Of a DNA stretch of 64,000 nt, positions 21,700 to 33,295 are shown in pieces. Every line of letters starts with the position of its first letter. Position 1 is the first letter of the stretch. Below the pieces are notes generated by a model that was not told the DNA's origin, searched no databases, and saw only the letters and a program-made list of their open reading frames with translations. The position numbers and the translations under genes were made by a program. This DNA is from Platycnemis pennipes (taxonomy: Eukaryota > Arthropoda > Insecta > Odonata > Platycnemididae), in contig OW121856.1 in assembly GCA_933228895.1 (NCBI GenBank), positions 102,771,027-102,835,026 on the forward strand, in the 5' to 3' direction.

Positions 21700-22531
21700 T
21701 TCCTAAATCATGGTACAAAACACCGACCATTACCCATCTAAAATCAAGATCACTTCACCAAGAATCAAATTCGAGGATGTCAGAGTCAGAAAATATAAGA
21801 AAACAGGAGAGTTACAAATATGAAACTGATCGTAATCGTCATCCAATATAGTGACTTAAATTGGTCAAAATTGCAACGGGAAACGATCTAGTAGAACAAT
21901 TTCTTACCTGTGTTAAGCGAAGCCAAGATCAAGAGCGTATTCCAAAAGATATATCCACATCAAGTGAGAATGAAGTCTTGACCCGGTGGAGCACCCGTGA
22001 AAACTTTGTGAATTTTATGCGCACCAGATCCGGGAAAGCACCAGACCGTACTTTACAAGAGTAATCGTCGTCAAATAATGTAAATAATATCACCAAAAAC
22101 CCTAATTATACAAAAAATAGTATATAATAGCCAAGAATAATTGCATTAGCGCTCGAGCGTTCGTTCACCCAATGTGTTTTCAAGCGGTATCCCAAACAAA
22201 TAACAACAATCGTATTCACCCGTCAAAGTAATTAAAATGTGGTTTGTCTTTATTGTTAACAACAAATAAGTTAAAATAACTCCAAAACGTCGAAGCGTAT
22301 GGAATATAAATGAATCTAAAAACGATATTCGGTGTTACGCCATCAGCCATATTGGTGCAAGTTGGTCTTGAGATCGGCTCAAGACTGCCCCATCGTTGTC
22401 TTGGCAAAATCTCCAATCTGGCTCAACGCGATCTCAAGTCGATCTTGAGATAGTGACTATGAATACGGAATCGCGCAAATTCTCAAATGGATCTCAAGCA
22501 AATCTTGAGACTGGGACTATGAATACGGGCC

Positions 22532-22890
22532 TGAGGACTGCTAGTGAAAGGGGGGAGGGGAGGTGGAAAAGTGGGTGTGAAAAGAACCAGTCGTACCTAC
22601 ACCTACAAGTCTCCCCTGTCCAAATACGTGGTCGACGTACGGCAAAGCCATGGCATACTGCAATAGCAAGGGAGCGCTTGGACAAGGGGGAGAAGAAAAT
22701 AAGAAGTCCGAAGCATTGTACATACATCGGCTTCTCGGAAAAAGCCATTAGCCTCGGGGCCGGAGGTGGGGGAAGGCTTCGCGCTTATACAGTAACCTTT
22801 GTTGGAAAAATACAATGATATTTAATGTTTAAGCCAGAGACTGAATTTTCCAATGATATTTATTGTTTTAATCGTAGCAACCAAAATTTT
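22532..22890. other. Right flank of composite element; subterminal units
   Basis: Up to about 22780 there is GC-richer DNA with overlapping spurious ORFs on both strands. From 22800 three imperfect units occur (AATACAATGATATTTAATG, TTTTCCAATGATATTTATTG, TTTTCCAATGATTCTCATTG). They are reversed, diverged relatives of the 37-bp left-end array. Confidence 0.6.
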
Positions 22891-22933
22891 CCAATGATTC
22901 TCATTGTATTTACCCAAAACTTTTTTTACAGTG
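22891..22933 (-). repeat. Right terminal inverted repeat of composite element
   Basis: Mirror of 12340-12382 with three mismatches. It ends ACAGTG at 22933 and is followed by TATAGG, so TA matches the left flank. Confidence 0.85.
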
Positions 22934-23711
22934 TATAGGTCTAGAGCAGTTTAGAGTTTAGCAGATTAGAGAAGCTGCATTGCAAATAGCGCACTCCATG
23001 TGCTCGCCAACAAATGCAATATCAATCAAACGGCTACCTTTGACGTTAAAAAGCTGCGTAGGCGAATTGTGTGCTCCAGATGAAGCTTTTTCTTCCCACT
23101 TTGCCTGCATGGAGAGCGACTGATCTACTCTCCTATTATATTTTTTTTGGGAAATGAGCTTTCCCTTTCTTCGAAAAGACGTAGACATGACGAACAGATC
23201 TAACTTGCGCAGACCCACGTGAAACCACCTAAATCTTACGAGTAATTCAGCGTTGCAAACCACAAGAAACCACCAAAGAAGCACATAGTCTCTAATGTAA
23301 ACAACGACGTAAGTGACATCTGTCGTCACGACTACTGTAACAAACAACTGCCCACAGCGTGTTGCAGAATGGACGCTGTTGCCGGATTAAAAACGAAAGA
23401 TTAAATAATTTATAGAAACATATTTTAATACTAGTTCACATTCGAGTGACAATGTATCTTCATTAAAATACTTATTTTGAATTCTATGGCCACGGGTGAG
23501 AACTGTTTTCGGAAAATTAATTTCGCAAGAATGACTTTAGAAATGAATCAAGTCTGCATTTAAGCAAATTTTTTCAGATTGTACCTAAGACATTAGTCAT
23601 TCTTACTAGAGTATAGTGTAACTGCGACCTATTATTGGAATTTTAAACGAGCATTAAAATTTAAGTAACTAAATTTCTCTATGACTAACGATTACCCGAC
23701 CAGCCACCTTA
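22934..23711. other. No gene seen
   Basis: A 129-codon minus-strand ORF (22958-23347) has a V/Y-rich start and no recognisable domain. It lacks splice or promoter support and is not called. The complement of AAGGTGGCTGGTC at 23699 matches the start of the 10446 stretch only over that short motif. Confidence 0.45.
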
Positions 23712-24133
23712 AGGAAATACCTTACCAATGTCCCTATAAATATTTTTTATGTAATTTTATTATTTCATTGGTTATTGTTATAGTGTAATTAATACCAATG
23801 CTTCCAAATGGTAGCAGTGTCATTGCGTCCTACAATTTTCAAAAATACGAATGTTAATAAAATTTAAAACAAAGAGTTGCATATGCAAGGGAATAGTTTA
23901 AAACTAAGAAAAAATATTTAACCTATTTTAGAATGCGTGTTAGCGGGATTGAGCATGTATTCTCACTTTGTAAATTAAACGTGGCAACAACACGCCAGTC
24001 ATGTTCCGAAGTAAAATTGAGTTAAAAGAGCTCGTAAAAAATAGAATGCAACTGCAACGCGCTATAAAATAGCATACTCATAGAATTATTGTGCATGCGT
24101 TATCACCCTTATCTTCCTATCTGCCTATCAGCA
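23712..24133 (+). repeat. Dispersed repeat family E, copy 3 (right half)
   Basis: Matches 3915-4075 and then 4807-5050 without the Penelope-like insertion, giving the uninterrupted reference across that site. AATTAATACCAATGCT, AATGGTAGCAG and CAAGGGAATAGTTTAAAACT are shared in order. Confidence 0.75.
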
Positions 24134-24199
24134 TCAAATCCAAAAAAAGTATAGATGATTTTGCATATAGGTAGGTGTTTTTCTGGATCGGTATTTATT

Positions 24200-24440
24200 C
24201 ATTCACATCATCCTGACCTTCAACACATTGCTTATCCCACTTAATCATACCCCCTAAGCTGCCCCAACTACCCCTGCAGTTTCTCCATCCTCATTTTGCC
24301 TATATATATGGGCTCGCCACTATGGGAATGTCAGAGTAGTCTTGATAATGACATGAGAGTGTCGAAACCGGTAGGGTTTAGTAATTCAATAAAGCGTGTG
24401 AAAAATAAATCGCTCAAATTCTTCTTTCAGTATGTTTCCC
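24200..24440 (+). mobile_element. Penelope-like terminal fragment with hammerhead-like core
   Basis: Contains CTTGATAATGACATGAGAG, then TGTCGAAACCGGTAGGG, then CAATAAAGCGTGTGAAAAA and TTCTTCTTTCAG. GACA and TGTC can pair around a TGAGAG loop and are followed by GAAAC. The 9725-9862 fragment shares everything downstream of the core. A CTATATATAT motif precedes the core, as in the Penelope-like fragment at 4077-4760. Confidence 0.55.
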
Positions 24441-24885
24441 GCCTATAATACGTACGTTTGCTCAAAAAGCCGATTTTTCTTTCCTGAGAGTGTGATGCAA
24501 GCAAATGAGGAACTCTATCCTCCTCGCTCCATAAAAATACCTGGCCTATGAAAAAACTTTTTTTCACCTCTTTTGAGAACATTAGTGCAATGTATGATGC
24601 ATTACTATCGGTTAAGGAACTTCTGGCCGTGATTATCATGATATAATTTTAGCCGTGTACACTCAAGATGCAACATGTTGATATCATTTTCATTTTTCCA
24701 AAATTTGGAGTTATCATGGAGTCAGGCATGTTTGTCACCGAAATTTTAAAATTTAAATTTAAAAAATTTCCTTCGCCCTCACTATGCCAGTGATTGAACC
24801 ATTAATGTATCTATCAATTCTACCTAAACCATTACGTCGGTCTATTACCTTTGCTGCTATTGTGTCTTTTCTCCAGTTTCTCCAG
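24441..24885. other. No gene seen
   Basis: AT-rich DNA without shared repeats or plausible ORFs. Confidence 0.5.
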
Positions 24886-25172
24886 GGGAGTTGTGTTTGA
24901 AACCATCGGGATTATCTCGAATGAGTAACAATGGAGTCACCCGGTATAACACGTATCTTTGGCAAATTTGGTGTTAAATCCGCCTATTACAACCTCATTC
25001 ATGGTTTACACTTATGTTTAATTTCATTTGGGGGCACTATAGTCGAGACATATGAGAAAAACTCAAGTGAAAACAAATGATGGTTGTGTAACGACCATTT
25101 AAGATACACTAAATTCACAGACCATTCGTGTTTGTACCACGTGACTCCTTAGTTACCTATATCACATAAAGT
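24886..25172. mobile_element. MITE family G, copy 1 (degenerate)
   Basis: Left end GTTGTGTTTGAAACC with TATCTCGAATGAGTAAC. The right half has TTTGTACCACGTGACTCC and TTAGTTACCTAT. The layout follows the better copy at 26262-26579, but the right terminus has decayed. Confidence 0.6.
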
Positions 25173-26261
25173 CTTTAGGCCATCGCTATCCTCTTTCTCA
25201 TGTCATTTCTCCGCCTTATATTTCTTTCACGCATTTTATCCACTTCCCTCGGATTCCTTTCGGTTCCATTAATGGATTTCCTCTTTTTCTCTCGGTATTA
25301 TTTATTGTTTTCGTCGAGGCTCGACTGTTTGTCGCCATCTTTTGTGGCGCGTCCACCCTTTCTTCCTCTAAAATATCTTTCATCTTCGCATTGTTCTCTC
25401 CGACACTCTCGTCTTCCACGTTCGTTGGATTTTCTCTCTCTCTCTTTCTATCCTCCGGACCACATTCTGAGCTCTCGTCCTTTCATTTCCTTCTCTTGTT
25501 CCTCTATCTAATCAGATCTTCCGCAATCTTTTCCTTAAAAATTTAGTTTCTATTCAACGCTCCTTTTGTTTCCTTCTGGTCAACTGTTTTCCTTTTTTTA
25601 AAAAAGATGCTCCACATTACATGCATATATCCTTATCATAACTGTTAAATTTTAATGAAATATACCCTCGGTATTCATTCCATTCTTTTGCTTAAAATGT
25701 AATGTAATGCATATACATTTATATTTATCTGGCAGTTTTTACTTGCTTTAAGTCGGCTCTCATCCATGTTTCTGGAGAAGATTTAAATTCACCCTCAATC
25801 GCTCTTAACATCGATTGTCATGCTGTTGGCAATAAAATTTCGTTGGTAAGTTGGCCATGTGAAGGGGATTGCTTGAGAAGTCATGATAGCGCAATATAGG
25901 TAATTGTGGGAAGTAGGTATAATTCAAAGTAATTATTTCACACTCCATCGCATGATATTCCTTTTGATGGCCGAATAAACGAAATTTTTATTCCTAAAGT
26001 TATTCTCAACGAACACATCTAATATAGTCCTTGAAATTGTATCTGGATATATGAAAACGATGTCCGCGATGACCGCAGGAAAATATTCCAAAAACCTGAA
26101 GTCTAATTCTTGATGGTCATTCTGTGATATTTCCATTGGTGAGCCTGCTATGGAACTTCAAAAACCATTAATTTTAACCACAAGAAAAGGATATTAGTGT
26201 CCAATTATTTCATTGGGATATCTTCAGAGATAGTAGTGATCCGCAATGATTTCGTAACTGA
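25173..26261. other. No gene seen; pyrimidine-rich block
   Basis: 25180-25560 is strongly CT-rich on the plus strand, giving a spurious serine/leucine-rich 103-codon ORF. The rest is AT-rich with no recognisable content. Confidence 0.5.
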
Positions 26262-26579
26262 GGGGCTGTGTTTGAAACCGTCGCGTCGGCATTGTCTCGA
26301 ATAGGTAACCAAGGAATCACGTGGTACAAACAGAAATGGTTCGCAAATGTTGATGTGTTCTAATCGCTCTTAGCGTTCTCACTCATGATTTACATTCGAG
26401 TTTTTGCCATCCGTCTCGGGCATAGAGACCCCGGATGAGAAAAAATCAAGTGAAGTCAAGGAGTGAGATTGTAATGAACGATTCAAACACACCGACATTT
26501 GCCGACGATTGTTGTTTGTGCCACGTCACTCCTTGGTTACCTATTCGAGATAATACCGACGGTTTCAAACATAGCCTCC
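26262..26579. mobile_element. MITE family G, copy 2 (318 bp)
   Basis: Inverted ends: left GGGCTGTGTTTGAAACCGTC, right complement GAGGCTATGTTTGAAACCGT. Similarity continues inward for about 60 bp (TCTCGAATAGGTAACCAAGG on both). No coding. The same family occurs at 24886-25172. Confidence 0.8.
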
Positions 26580-27404
26580 AGGCTTCAGATTAATGCCCTC
26601 GTAAACTTAACTGTCCAAATATATTATTTAACAATCTATCGTCAAAGATATGTTAAAGTCAGTTTCGGCAACTCGTGGTTCAAAAATGTACTGCATCAAT
26701 TCCATTTCACACATAAATATTGTGAACATATTTTCATGTTGTTTCATAATGAGTCACAGCCATTTAACAGGTATAGAGATTTGGCTTTCCTGTTTTTATC
26801 GCTTTCTTATAGATGACAACTACATCATTCAGAAAACTGAAATGATAATCTAAATTTTATTTGCAAAATTTTTTAAAGGAATTTATTTACGATGACACTT
26901 ATAGCATATGATAAGGCTAAGAGATTTTATCACCAGACTAGAATTTTATATCCTCACTGCGATAAAAGATTGGGACCGTGCTCTGAAAAAGTTCTCCCAT
27001 CTCCCAAAAAATCTCCCATATTTGCCAATTATTTATTTTATGCTGATGATCAAGCATTGGTTATCATTCTCCACTGAGAAGTATAAAATATTTTGCAGTA
27101 ACCCTTCACTACATGGCACAGATTTTTGCGACGCAAAACAATTAATTGAAGTATGCTGGTATATTGAAAATTAATACTGATTGATTCATATGGTAATAAC
27201 TTGACTTCGTTATGTTATATGGTTTTCCGAGTTTTAGTTGCAGTGCTATTGCGACTAGATTAAGTACTTGGCGTGAAGCAATATGTGTACCATAATATTT
27301 TAACGTACTTGATTTTTGAAGTATTATATGTTTACTGGTACAGGGAAATCTTAACCTCAAAATTATGAATGTTTTCTTCGAAATTTTATCGTCATGGGAA
27401 TTTT
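26580..27404. other. No gene seen
   Basis: AT-rich; overlapping ORFs of 60-105 codons in several frames with no recognisable family. Confidence 0.5.
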
Positions 27405-27950
27405 ATTGAGGGATAAATATTGGAGGTGAATTTTAAAATATCTAAAGTTGAAAAATAACATCACTTAATGTTGCACGTATACTTATTTCATCCTTACAAA
27501 GAATTTTCTACGCTCTTCACCTACAAGGACCGTCTTAGCTACTTAAAGGGGACAGAGGTATCATGCTTTGGTGGGTAAAAATTGAGTATTGAGGGTTAAA
27601 TATTAGAGGTGAATTTTAAAGTATGTAAAGTTGAAAGAAAAAAAACACCGGGTGAGTTGGCTGAATGCTGCACTGATACTTACTCCATCCTTTCAAAGAA
27701 TTTTCTACGCTCTTCACCTACAAGGACAGCCTTAGCTGCTTAAATGTGACAGAGGTATCATGCTTTGGTGGGTAAAAATTGAGTATTGAGGGTTAAATAT
27801 TAGAGGTGAATTTTAAAGTATGTAAAGTTGAAAGAAAAAAAACACTGGGTGAGTTGGCTGAATGCTGCACTGATTCCTTACAAAGAATTTTCTACGCTCT
27901 GTACCTACAAGGACAGTCCTAGATGCTTACATGTGTTAGAAGTACCATGA
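27405..27950 (+). repeat. Tandem array, three units of about 183-197 bp
   Basis: ATTGAGGG followed by (G/T)ATAAATATT or TTAAATATT starts units at 27405, 27588 and 27785. Each contains AGAATTTTCTACGCTCT, CACCTACAAGGAC (a TACC variant in unit 3) and, in units 1-2, CATGCTTTGGTGGGTAAAAA. Units 2 and 3 share an extra CTGGGTGAGTTGGCTGAATG-type segment that unit 1 lacks in that form. No ORF spans the array. Confidence 0.9.
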
Positions 27951-29568
27951 TAGGGCGAAAGTATTTATAGGATCCGAAGGACAATGGCGTGGTTTTTTAT
28001 TTACCGTGAGTCTCCGGTGGTGAATGTTTTTTCTGCGATTTCCTGACCTTTATTTCCATTGGGTCGCGCCAACTACGCTTAGTAGTTTGCAGTGGGTGCT
28101 AAACGCTGTGATCTTTCGGCGTATTTTCCCGAAAGTAGGCTAATGCCGATACCAAGTTTTGTTTTCCGCAATTTCCTCTCTGCGGAGATTGCCTAGTCTA
28201 CTTTACGACCCTCAGCCTGGGTCCTTCTTCCGGAATAGCTAGTACTATCTTGTCTCCAACCTTATTTCACTGGATGCTCTTCGGTAGATGTGCTCGTGTC
28301 TTAGTGAAGACCAAATTTAGTACTCCATAGAGTTTTTTGAATATTAAAACCCATTCTTTTTTTATCCAATCCAGCGAAGAGAAATATTGAATGTTATTTT
28401 AATTTCCTCTTTGGAAGCGAAGTGTATTTTGAGAATAACTTTATTGAAAAATATGAGCTGATATCATTTTACGACAGTATGGTAACAGTTTTCTAATCTT
28501 CAAAGGCTTAGAAATGAAATACGACTTCGTTGTGTATTTCTCTTGAGAAATTTTTAATTTTGGAAATTTAAAATGACAAAGCAGTGTGGAAAAAATTAGG
28601 ACGTTTTGTATTCCGTCATAAAGCAATGATAAAAAACGTTAAGTTTTCATCTCCAAGAACGGTTTGGTTATTAAGGATTGAGCCCACCGAAAAGTAAGCT
28701 ATAGAACGTAAAAAAATCACACATTAACGTAGAGTTGAGGCATTACAACCTTTAGGGGTGTAGGGTAACAACTTCGAACGGCCGAAAGTATTGTTCGACT
28801 TAGTCTGAATTTTGTATTGCATTGTACCCAGTTTTCCATATCATTGGAAGGCTTTTGGAGGATAAAATTATCACCTGAAGAGAATTTTTAATCAAATTTG
28901 TTCAGAAAATAATATGAATATCAGGTTTTATGAGGTGCGGTTAATTATTTCAGAGATTTGAACGCAAATGTAATTATACTCTTTTTAACTTTTAATCCTC
29001 GTATTGGAGAACTGTATACGTATGATATAGGCTCTCCTTATATCCGGAATACGTATTTAACAATCCCTGGAGTAGTTTGAACTGCACTGAAACCGATTTT
29101 GTGCAGCTAGGGAGAAATTCGTCAAGATCACCCTGATTTTAATTGCCGAGAAGTCAAATAAGACTTGCAATAGAGACGAGTGGTGATTCTACCGCCATCC
29201 CTTCTCGGGAAGTGCAATAAAACAATCGTCCCGAGTATACCTACTCGTGCCGCCAGAGAGCCTCAGTGTCCCGGGTAGCTATCTGGCTTCGGGATGAGAA
29301 ATACTTGTTTCAAGGTTTGTAATGCAATTGTAATTGCCGTCAGGTGCCGCAAAAGTTCTGAAACAATTTTTTCAAAACTCTATTGAATAGTGAAGATAAT
29401 GGATCAGTATTTCCTTCGAGTATCTCCTTTTAATTACTTTTTATTTAATTTAGTGAAATTCCACGACACTCGCAGCCTATTGCGTCATGGCTACTATGTC
29501 AATATTTAATTCTCTCTCCTTCTCTATATATGCCGTCTCCTCTGCTACCTTTACCCTAAACTTTATAC
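27951..29568. other. No gene seen
   Basis: Mixed composition with a GC-richer patch at 27960-28260. No shared repeat, RNA gene or plausible exon was recognised. Confidence 0.45.
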
Positions 29569-30265
29569 TAAATCTACACAATACCCTGCAAGCCACCATA
29601 AAGGTGTGTGGCAGGTGACTATCTAAAAGAAGATAAAAATAGCAAAGCAAACATGCAAAAGCATGCTGTTAGTTGGGTTAGATTCAAGTCCTTATACCAA
29701 CATGCAGCTACCAGTGTTATCCATTGCTACACTCGTATTGGATATATTTACCATTATTCATATCCCAAATTGTACGAGGAAAAAAGACATATTGAATCTA
29801 TCAGTTCGGCAATCAATTTCTCTAATTTTGTGATTATGGTCCAGTCTACCATAGTATGTTTGGGTTCGCAAAATATTTTTAACATCATCACTGAAAATAT
29901 GGTCTTGGAATTTGTTTAAGAGATTAAGTCTAAATTTCAACCTGCGATCTGACAATGATTCCCAATTTAATTCATTAAATAGACTGGTTACGCTAATAAG
30001 GTTATCGTACCGTCCCTTTACAAATCTTGCCGATCTTCGCTACACCCGTTCAAGTTCATTATTTAGACCGATTTCGTAGGGATCCCATACACTGGCAGCA
30101 TATTCCAAATGAAGTCTAACAAGGGAAAAGTAGCTGATTCCTCGTACATGATCGCCACATTTACCCAGTAGGTACTCTGTTGACGAATCCCGGTTTACGA
30201 TTAGCTCGACCCATTATTTCACGTATGTGTTTACCCCAGGAAAGAAATGGTTACTTATAGAGATG
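29569..30265 (-). mobile_element. CR1/L2-like LINE, subfamily B, longest B copy
   Basis: Minus strand from about 30265: LSWGKHIREIMGRANRK, then YFSLVRLHLEYAASVWDPYE, RRSARFVKGRYDNLISVTSL, FNELNWESLSDRRLKFRLNL and REIDCRTDRFNMSFF, ending in the TGGTGGCTTGCAGGGTATTG 3' motif and a short ATCTACA-type tail. This is the segment after the RT domain and the 3' UTR. Stops and frameshifts are present, and the internal 3' UTR is about 40 bp shorter than in sister copies. Confidence 0.85.
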
Positions 30266-33200
30266 GTTGGAATAGCTGATTTTTCGCATACGAATATTAA
30301 TTTTTTTAAAGGTTTTGTCATAATCAGAAATGGCGACGTCAAAACAGCGATTAATCTGACGTGGAATCACTTTATTACGACTTCTGCGAGAGGTTATCTA
30401 CTTATTTTTTTCTTCCACACCTTTCAATTGGGTTACATTCGCTCATTTCATCTTCTTGGATAATGTTCGGACCATTTGAATCATTTTCGTGCTTTTTCGA
30501 GGGGCATCGTACCACTTTGATTTCTTGAACCTTGCAAATAGGATCGATACTTTCACTCTCCAGACATTTACGGCCACGCCCTACTTCCCACTCTGATGCT
30601 ATAATGCTCTCAACCGTGGATATTCGATTTACTGTCTGAGCAGTGGAAGCTTGTAATCGACTGCAAATTGTGCAACCTGGTTACCTCCAATTTCGCTTGT
30701 TTAGAACACCCTAAATCAACTTCCCTTGCCATTTTATTGACGTACGTGCAACAGTTTACGAATGAAAGCAGACAATATTGCTCTTCTACACTTTTGCTCG
30801 TTCCTTTTCCAAATATTCTTGCTTGAGTCATTGGAATCATCCTGATATCCGAAAAAAATGCCTGTATCCCTTCTCTTTAATCTCATATTCTCTTCTCCTT
30901 TTTCTATGAAAAAATTCCCTGTCGATGATTTTCGGAGCTACTCCTTCGAAATTAAATTTGTAGCCCTAGAGACCTCACGTAATTCGATTTTTCTCTTGCA
31001 CGGGATGGAATTAGATTTAGCCAAATATTAAGGCAAAATTCCTACTCCGTAATCTTACGGGGAAGCTCATAAAAAAACTCTTTCATTTTTTCCTAATCTT
31101 TTGAGAGTTTCTTCGAAGAAGTATCCTTCTTTTATTCCTTTTCTTGCGACTGCCTTTTTCCTGGATTTCCCATTGTGATTTTCTCTCTCGTCTTATAGAA
31201 GCCTTGGCTGCTGCTATTGCCATTTTATCCCTACATCCTTATGTATTTGAACTTCCTTTCGCATTATTTTTAATATCAAAGTTTTATACGTAATCCCTTC
31301 ACGTATCCTGACTGAATATCTTTCGGTTCGATTCACACATCTCCTGTCTTATCTCGTATATTGGACAGGGATTTTCCTTTTCTTATTCGCCACATAGCTT
31401 TAGCTTCCTTTGTAAGGCACCCGTTTATCCCTGCCTCGCTGATTTTCCCATGAAACGCTCGATTTTGCTTCTACTTTACCTTTACTTACCAAGAAACCGA
31501 CCTGATTAGTTTCTTTTGTATTCCAAGAGTGCTAAGAATTCAGTATTCTACCAGGCATTTAAAATTCTATTAACATGATATTGATGGAATCGAAGCAGAC
31601 CCGAGGTTATCGTTTACGTATTTGTATTAAAACTGGCATCACATATTTCGGCCATTGGAGTTTTCATTGCCTTACATATAAAAAGTATACCTTAATGCAC
31701 GACTCGAAGGCCGATTTGGTTAATAAGAGCTAAGGAAATCAATATACAGTGCTCTAATGGAAATATATTTGGTAAACGAAATAATATTAGTAAAACGTAT
31801 TTATTTGGACGCGATTGACTGGATTGTACCTTCTGCCAATTAACCTCTCGTCAAAATAATTACAAGTATATTATTATTGATAATGCAAGTGATAGAAATA
31901 TAAAGGAAAAACACCCAAGATTACAAAAATTAACCAAAAAACATAAATGCATGTGAAAGGTGACAGTTAAAAATAAATGAAAACAGTATATAGTCTAAGA
32001 GAAATATGATTATGTTTTGTGAAAAGCATGTATTTAAAATTCTATTTTCATTTATTTAAAATAAATGAATATAGAAGAATTTTATAGTTAATTCATGGAA
32101 TTTCGTAATTTTTAATGTTGACTTCAAGAAGACCATCACTTAAATAACAAAAAGAAGCATTCTGGATAATGCTATTGGAGACAATGGTTTCGAATAGCAT
32201 TTTACCCTCTTCTTGAAGCACCATTGTTTATTGAAGAAAATCATTTTTTAAAAAGTGATTGAGTATACCACAGACAGTACCACGGAACTGTTGTGAGGAA
32301 GCAATTAGTGGTTAATTCTCATACAAAGGAGAATAATTGTGCTGATAGGAAAAGGTTAAACGATAGAATAATGTAGTATAGCTCTGCGTCTAATCAATGG
32401 TTAACAAAATATTAGAATATTTGACATTGATGCTGATGGTAATACAATCCAATCTCTTTTCGTCCGCTTCCATTGTTTGAAAGTTTTAAGCATATTATCC
32501 ATCGACCATTCAATCCTCAAATTCATTCTCCTATTTTTATGGAAACTCCTCAATAGGTTCCCTATACTCTTCCCTTTCAGCGCACGTTTATGCTTAGGCG
32601 GTCATTCCCAAGTTTCACGGTCATGTGACGAGACGCCCATTCATAAAGTATGAATATGCATTAAATCTGGGAGTTATACCTGCCATTCTTCAGAACTTTC
32701 TTTCCCGAGAAACTTAATTATGGAGCCCTATACCCTGAAAATGGCACCCTGAATCTCGCATTTCTCTTCAAGAGCACATACGGTTGCCCTGTGCGCCATC
32801 GATTCTAGATATCGAGAATTTGCGATAGTTCGTGGAGATTGCGTCATACTCTGAGAGGTGATTTTGGAGTAATGCCAGCTCACAATATTTGCGGGAAGCG
32901 TCAAGTTATGCCAAGAAACCGGGAACAAACGAGATAATATTCAAGATTATCATAAAAGAGTATGAAGTTAATATAGGCGTTATTGAAAAAGGAAAGGGAG
33001 ATGTAAAAAAGTTTTCAAAACTGATAGAACGAGTGAATATGGAATTACTTTTGTCAGCAAGAGGATGGGCTTGATAATACATACTTATCAGGTGTTTTGA
33101 TCTTGAATTTGGCCTAAACCCTGTATTCTCCGCAGTTCAAAGCTACTTCTTTCTCACGCGGATTACTCTTCCTTATACCTGCATCCCAACATTGTTGGCC

Positions 33201-33295
33201 TTTGTACTCATTCCTTGATCATTCTCGTGAAATCCCATCAATTTTCTTTCTTTTACGTTCCTCATCAATATTTTTGCCTTAGTGTGTGATCAAGC
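30266..33295. other. No gene seen over 3 kb
   Basis: Largest stretch without a call. 30870-31500 is CT-rich; its complement yields K/R-rich broken frames that could be very old LINE sequence, but no motif was firm enough to name. 31560-32650 is plain AT-rich DNA. ORFs at 30227-30463 and 32728-33074 have no recognisable product. Confidence 0.45.

Larger units (their letters stand above)
19009..22531. mobile_element. Harbinger element nested in the composite element
   Basis: The ends are inverted: GGCCCGTATTCATAGTC at 19009 and its complement ending at 22531. An inner second copy of CCGTATTCATAGT lies about 80 bp in from the left end, and another about 60 bp in from the right. Both subterminal zones are packed with CTCAAGACTGAGAT-like motifs in alternating orientation. 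The interior carries remnants of both standard Harbinger genes in convergent orientation. No clean 3-bp target duplication is visible (ATA before, TGA after). Confidence 0.8.
12340..22933. mobile_element. 10.6-kb composite TIR element with CACTG ends
   Basis: Left end CACTGTAAAAAAAGTTTTGG (12340) and right end (complement read inward from 22933) agree over 43 bp with three mismatches. TA flanks both sides (ACCTA before, TATAGG after), fitting a 2-bp target duplication. Inside the left end is a 37-bp tandem array. Inside the right end, related units lie in opposite orientation, as expected for subterminal transposase-binding repeats. A decayed BEN-domain-like gene on the minus strand fills the left half, with a foldback element in one of its introns. 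A Harbinger element sits in the right half. No transposase belonging to this element was recognised. CACTG ends with short duplications suggest the CACTA/Mirage/Chapaev group, but this is inference. Confidence 0.75.

Noticed and set aside
22958..23347. 129-codon minus-strand ORF as a host gene
   Set aside because: No recognisable domain, odd V/Y-rich start, no splice or regulatory context.
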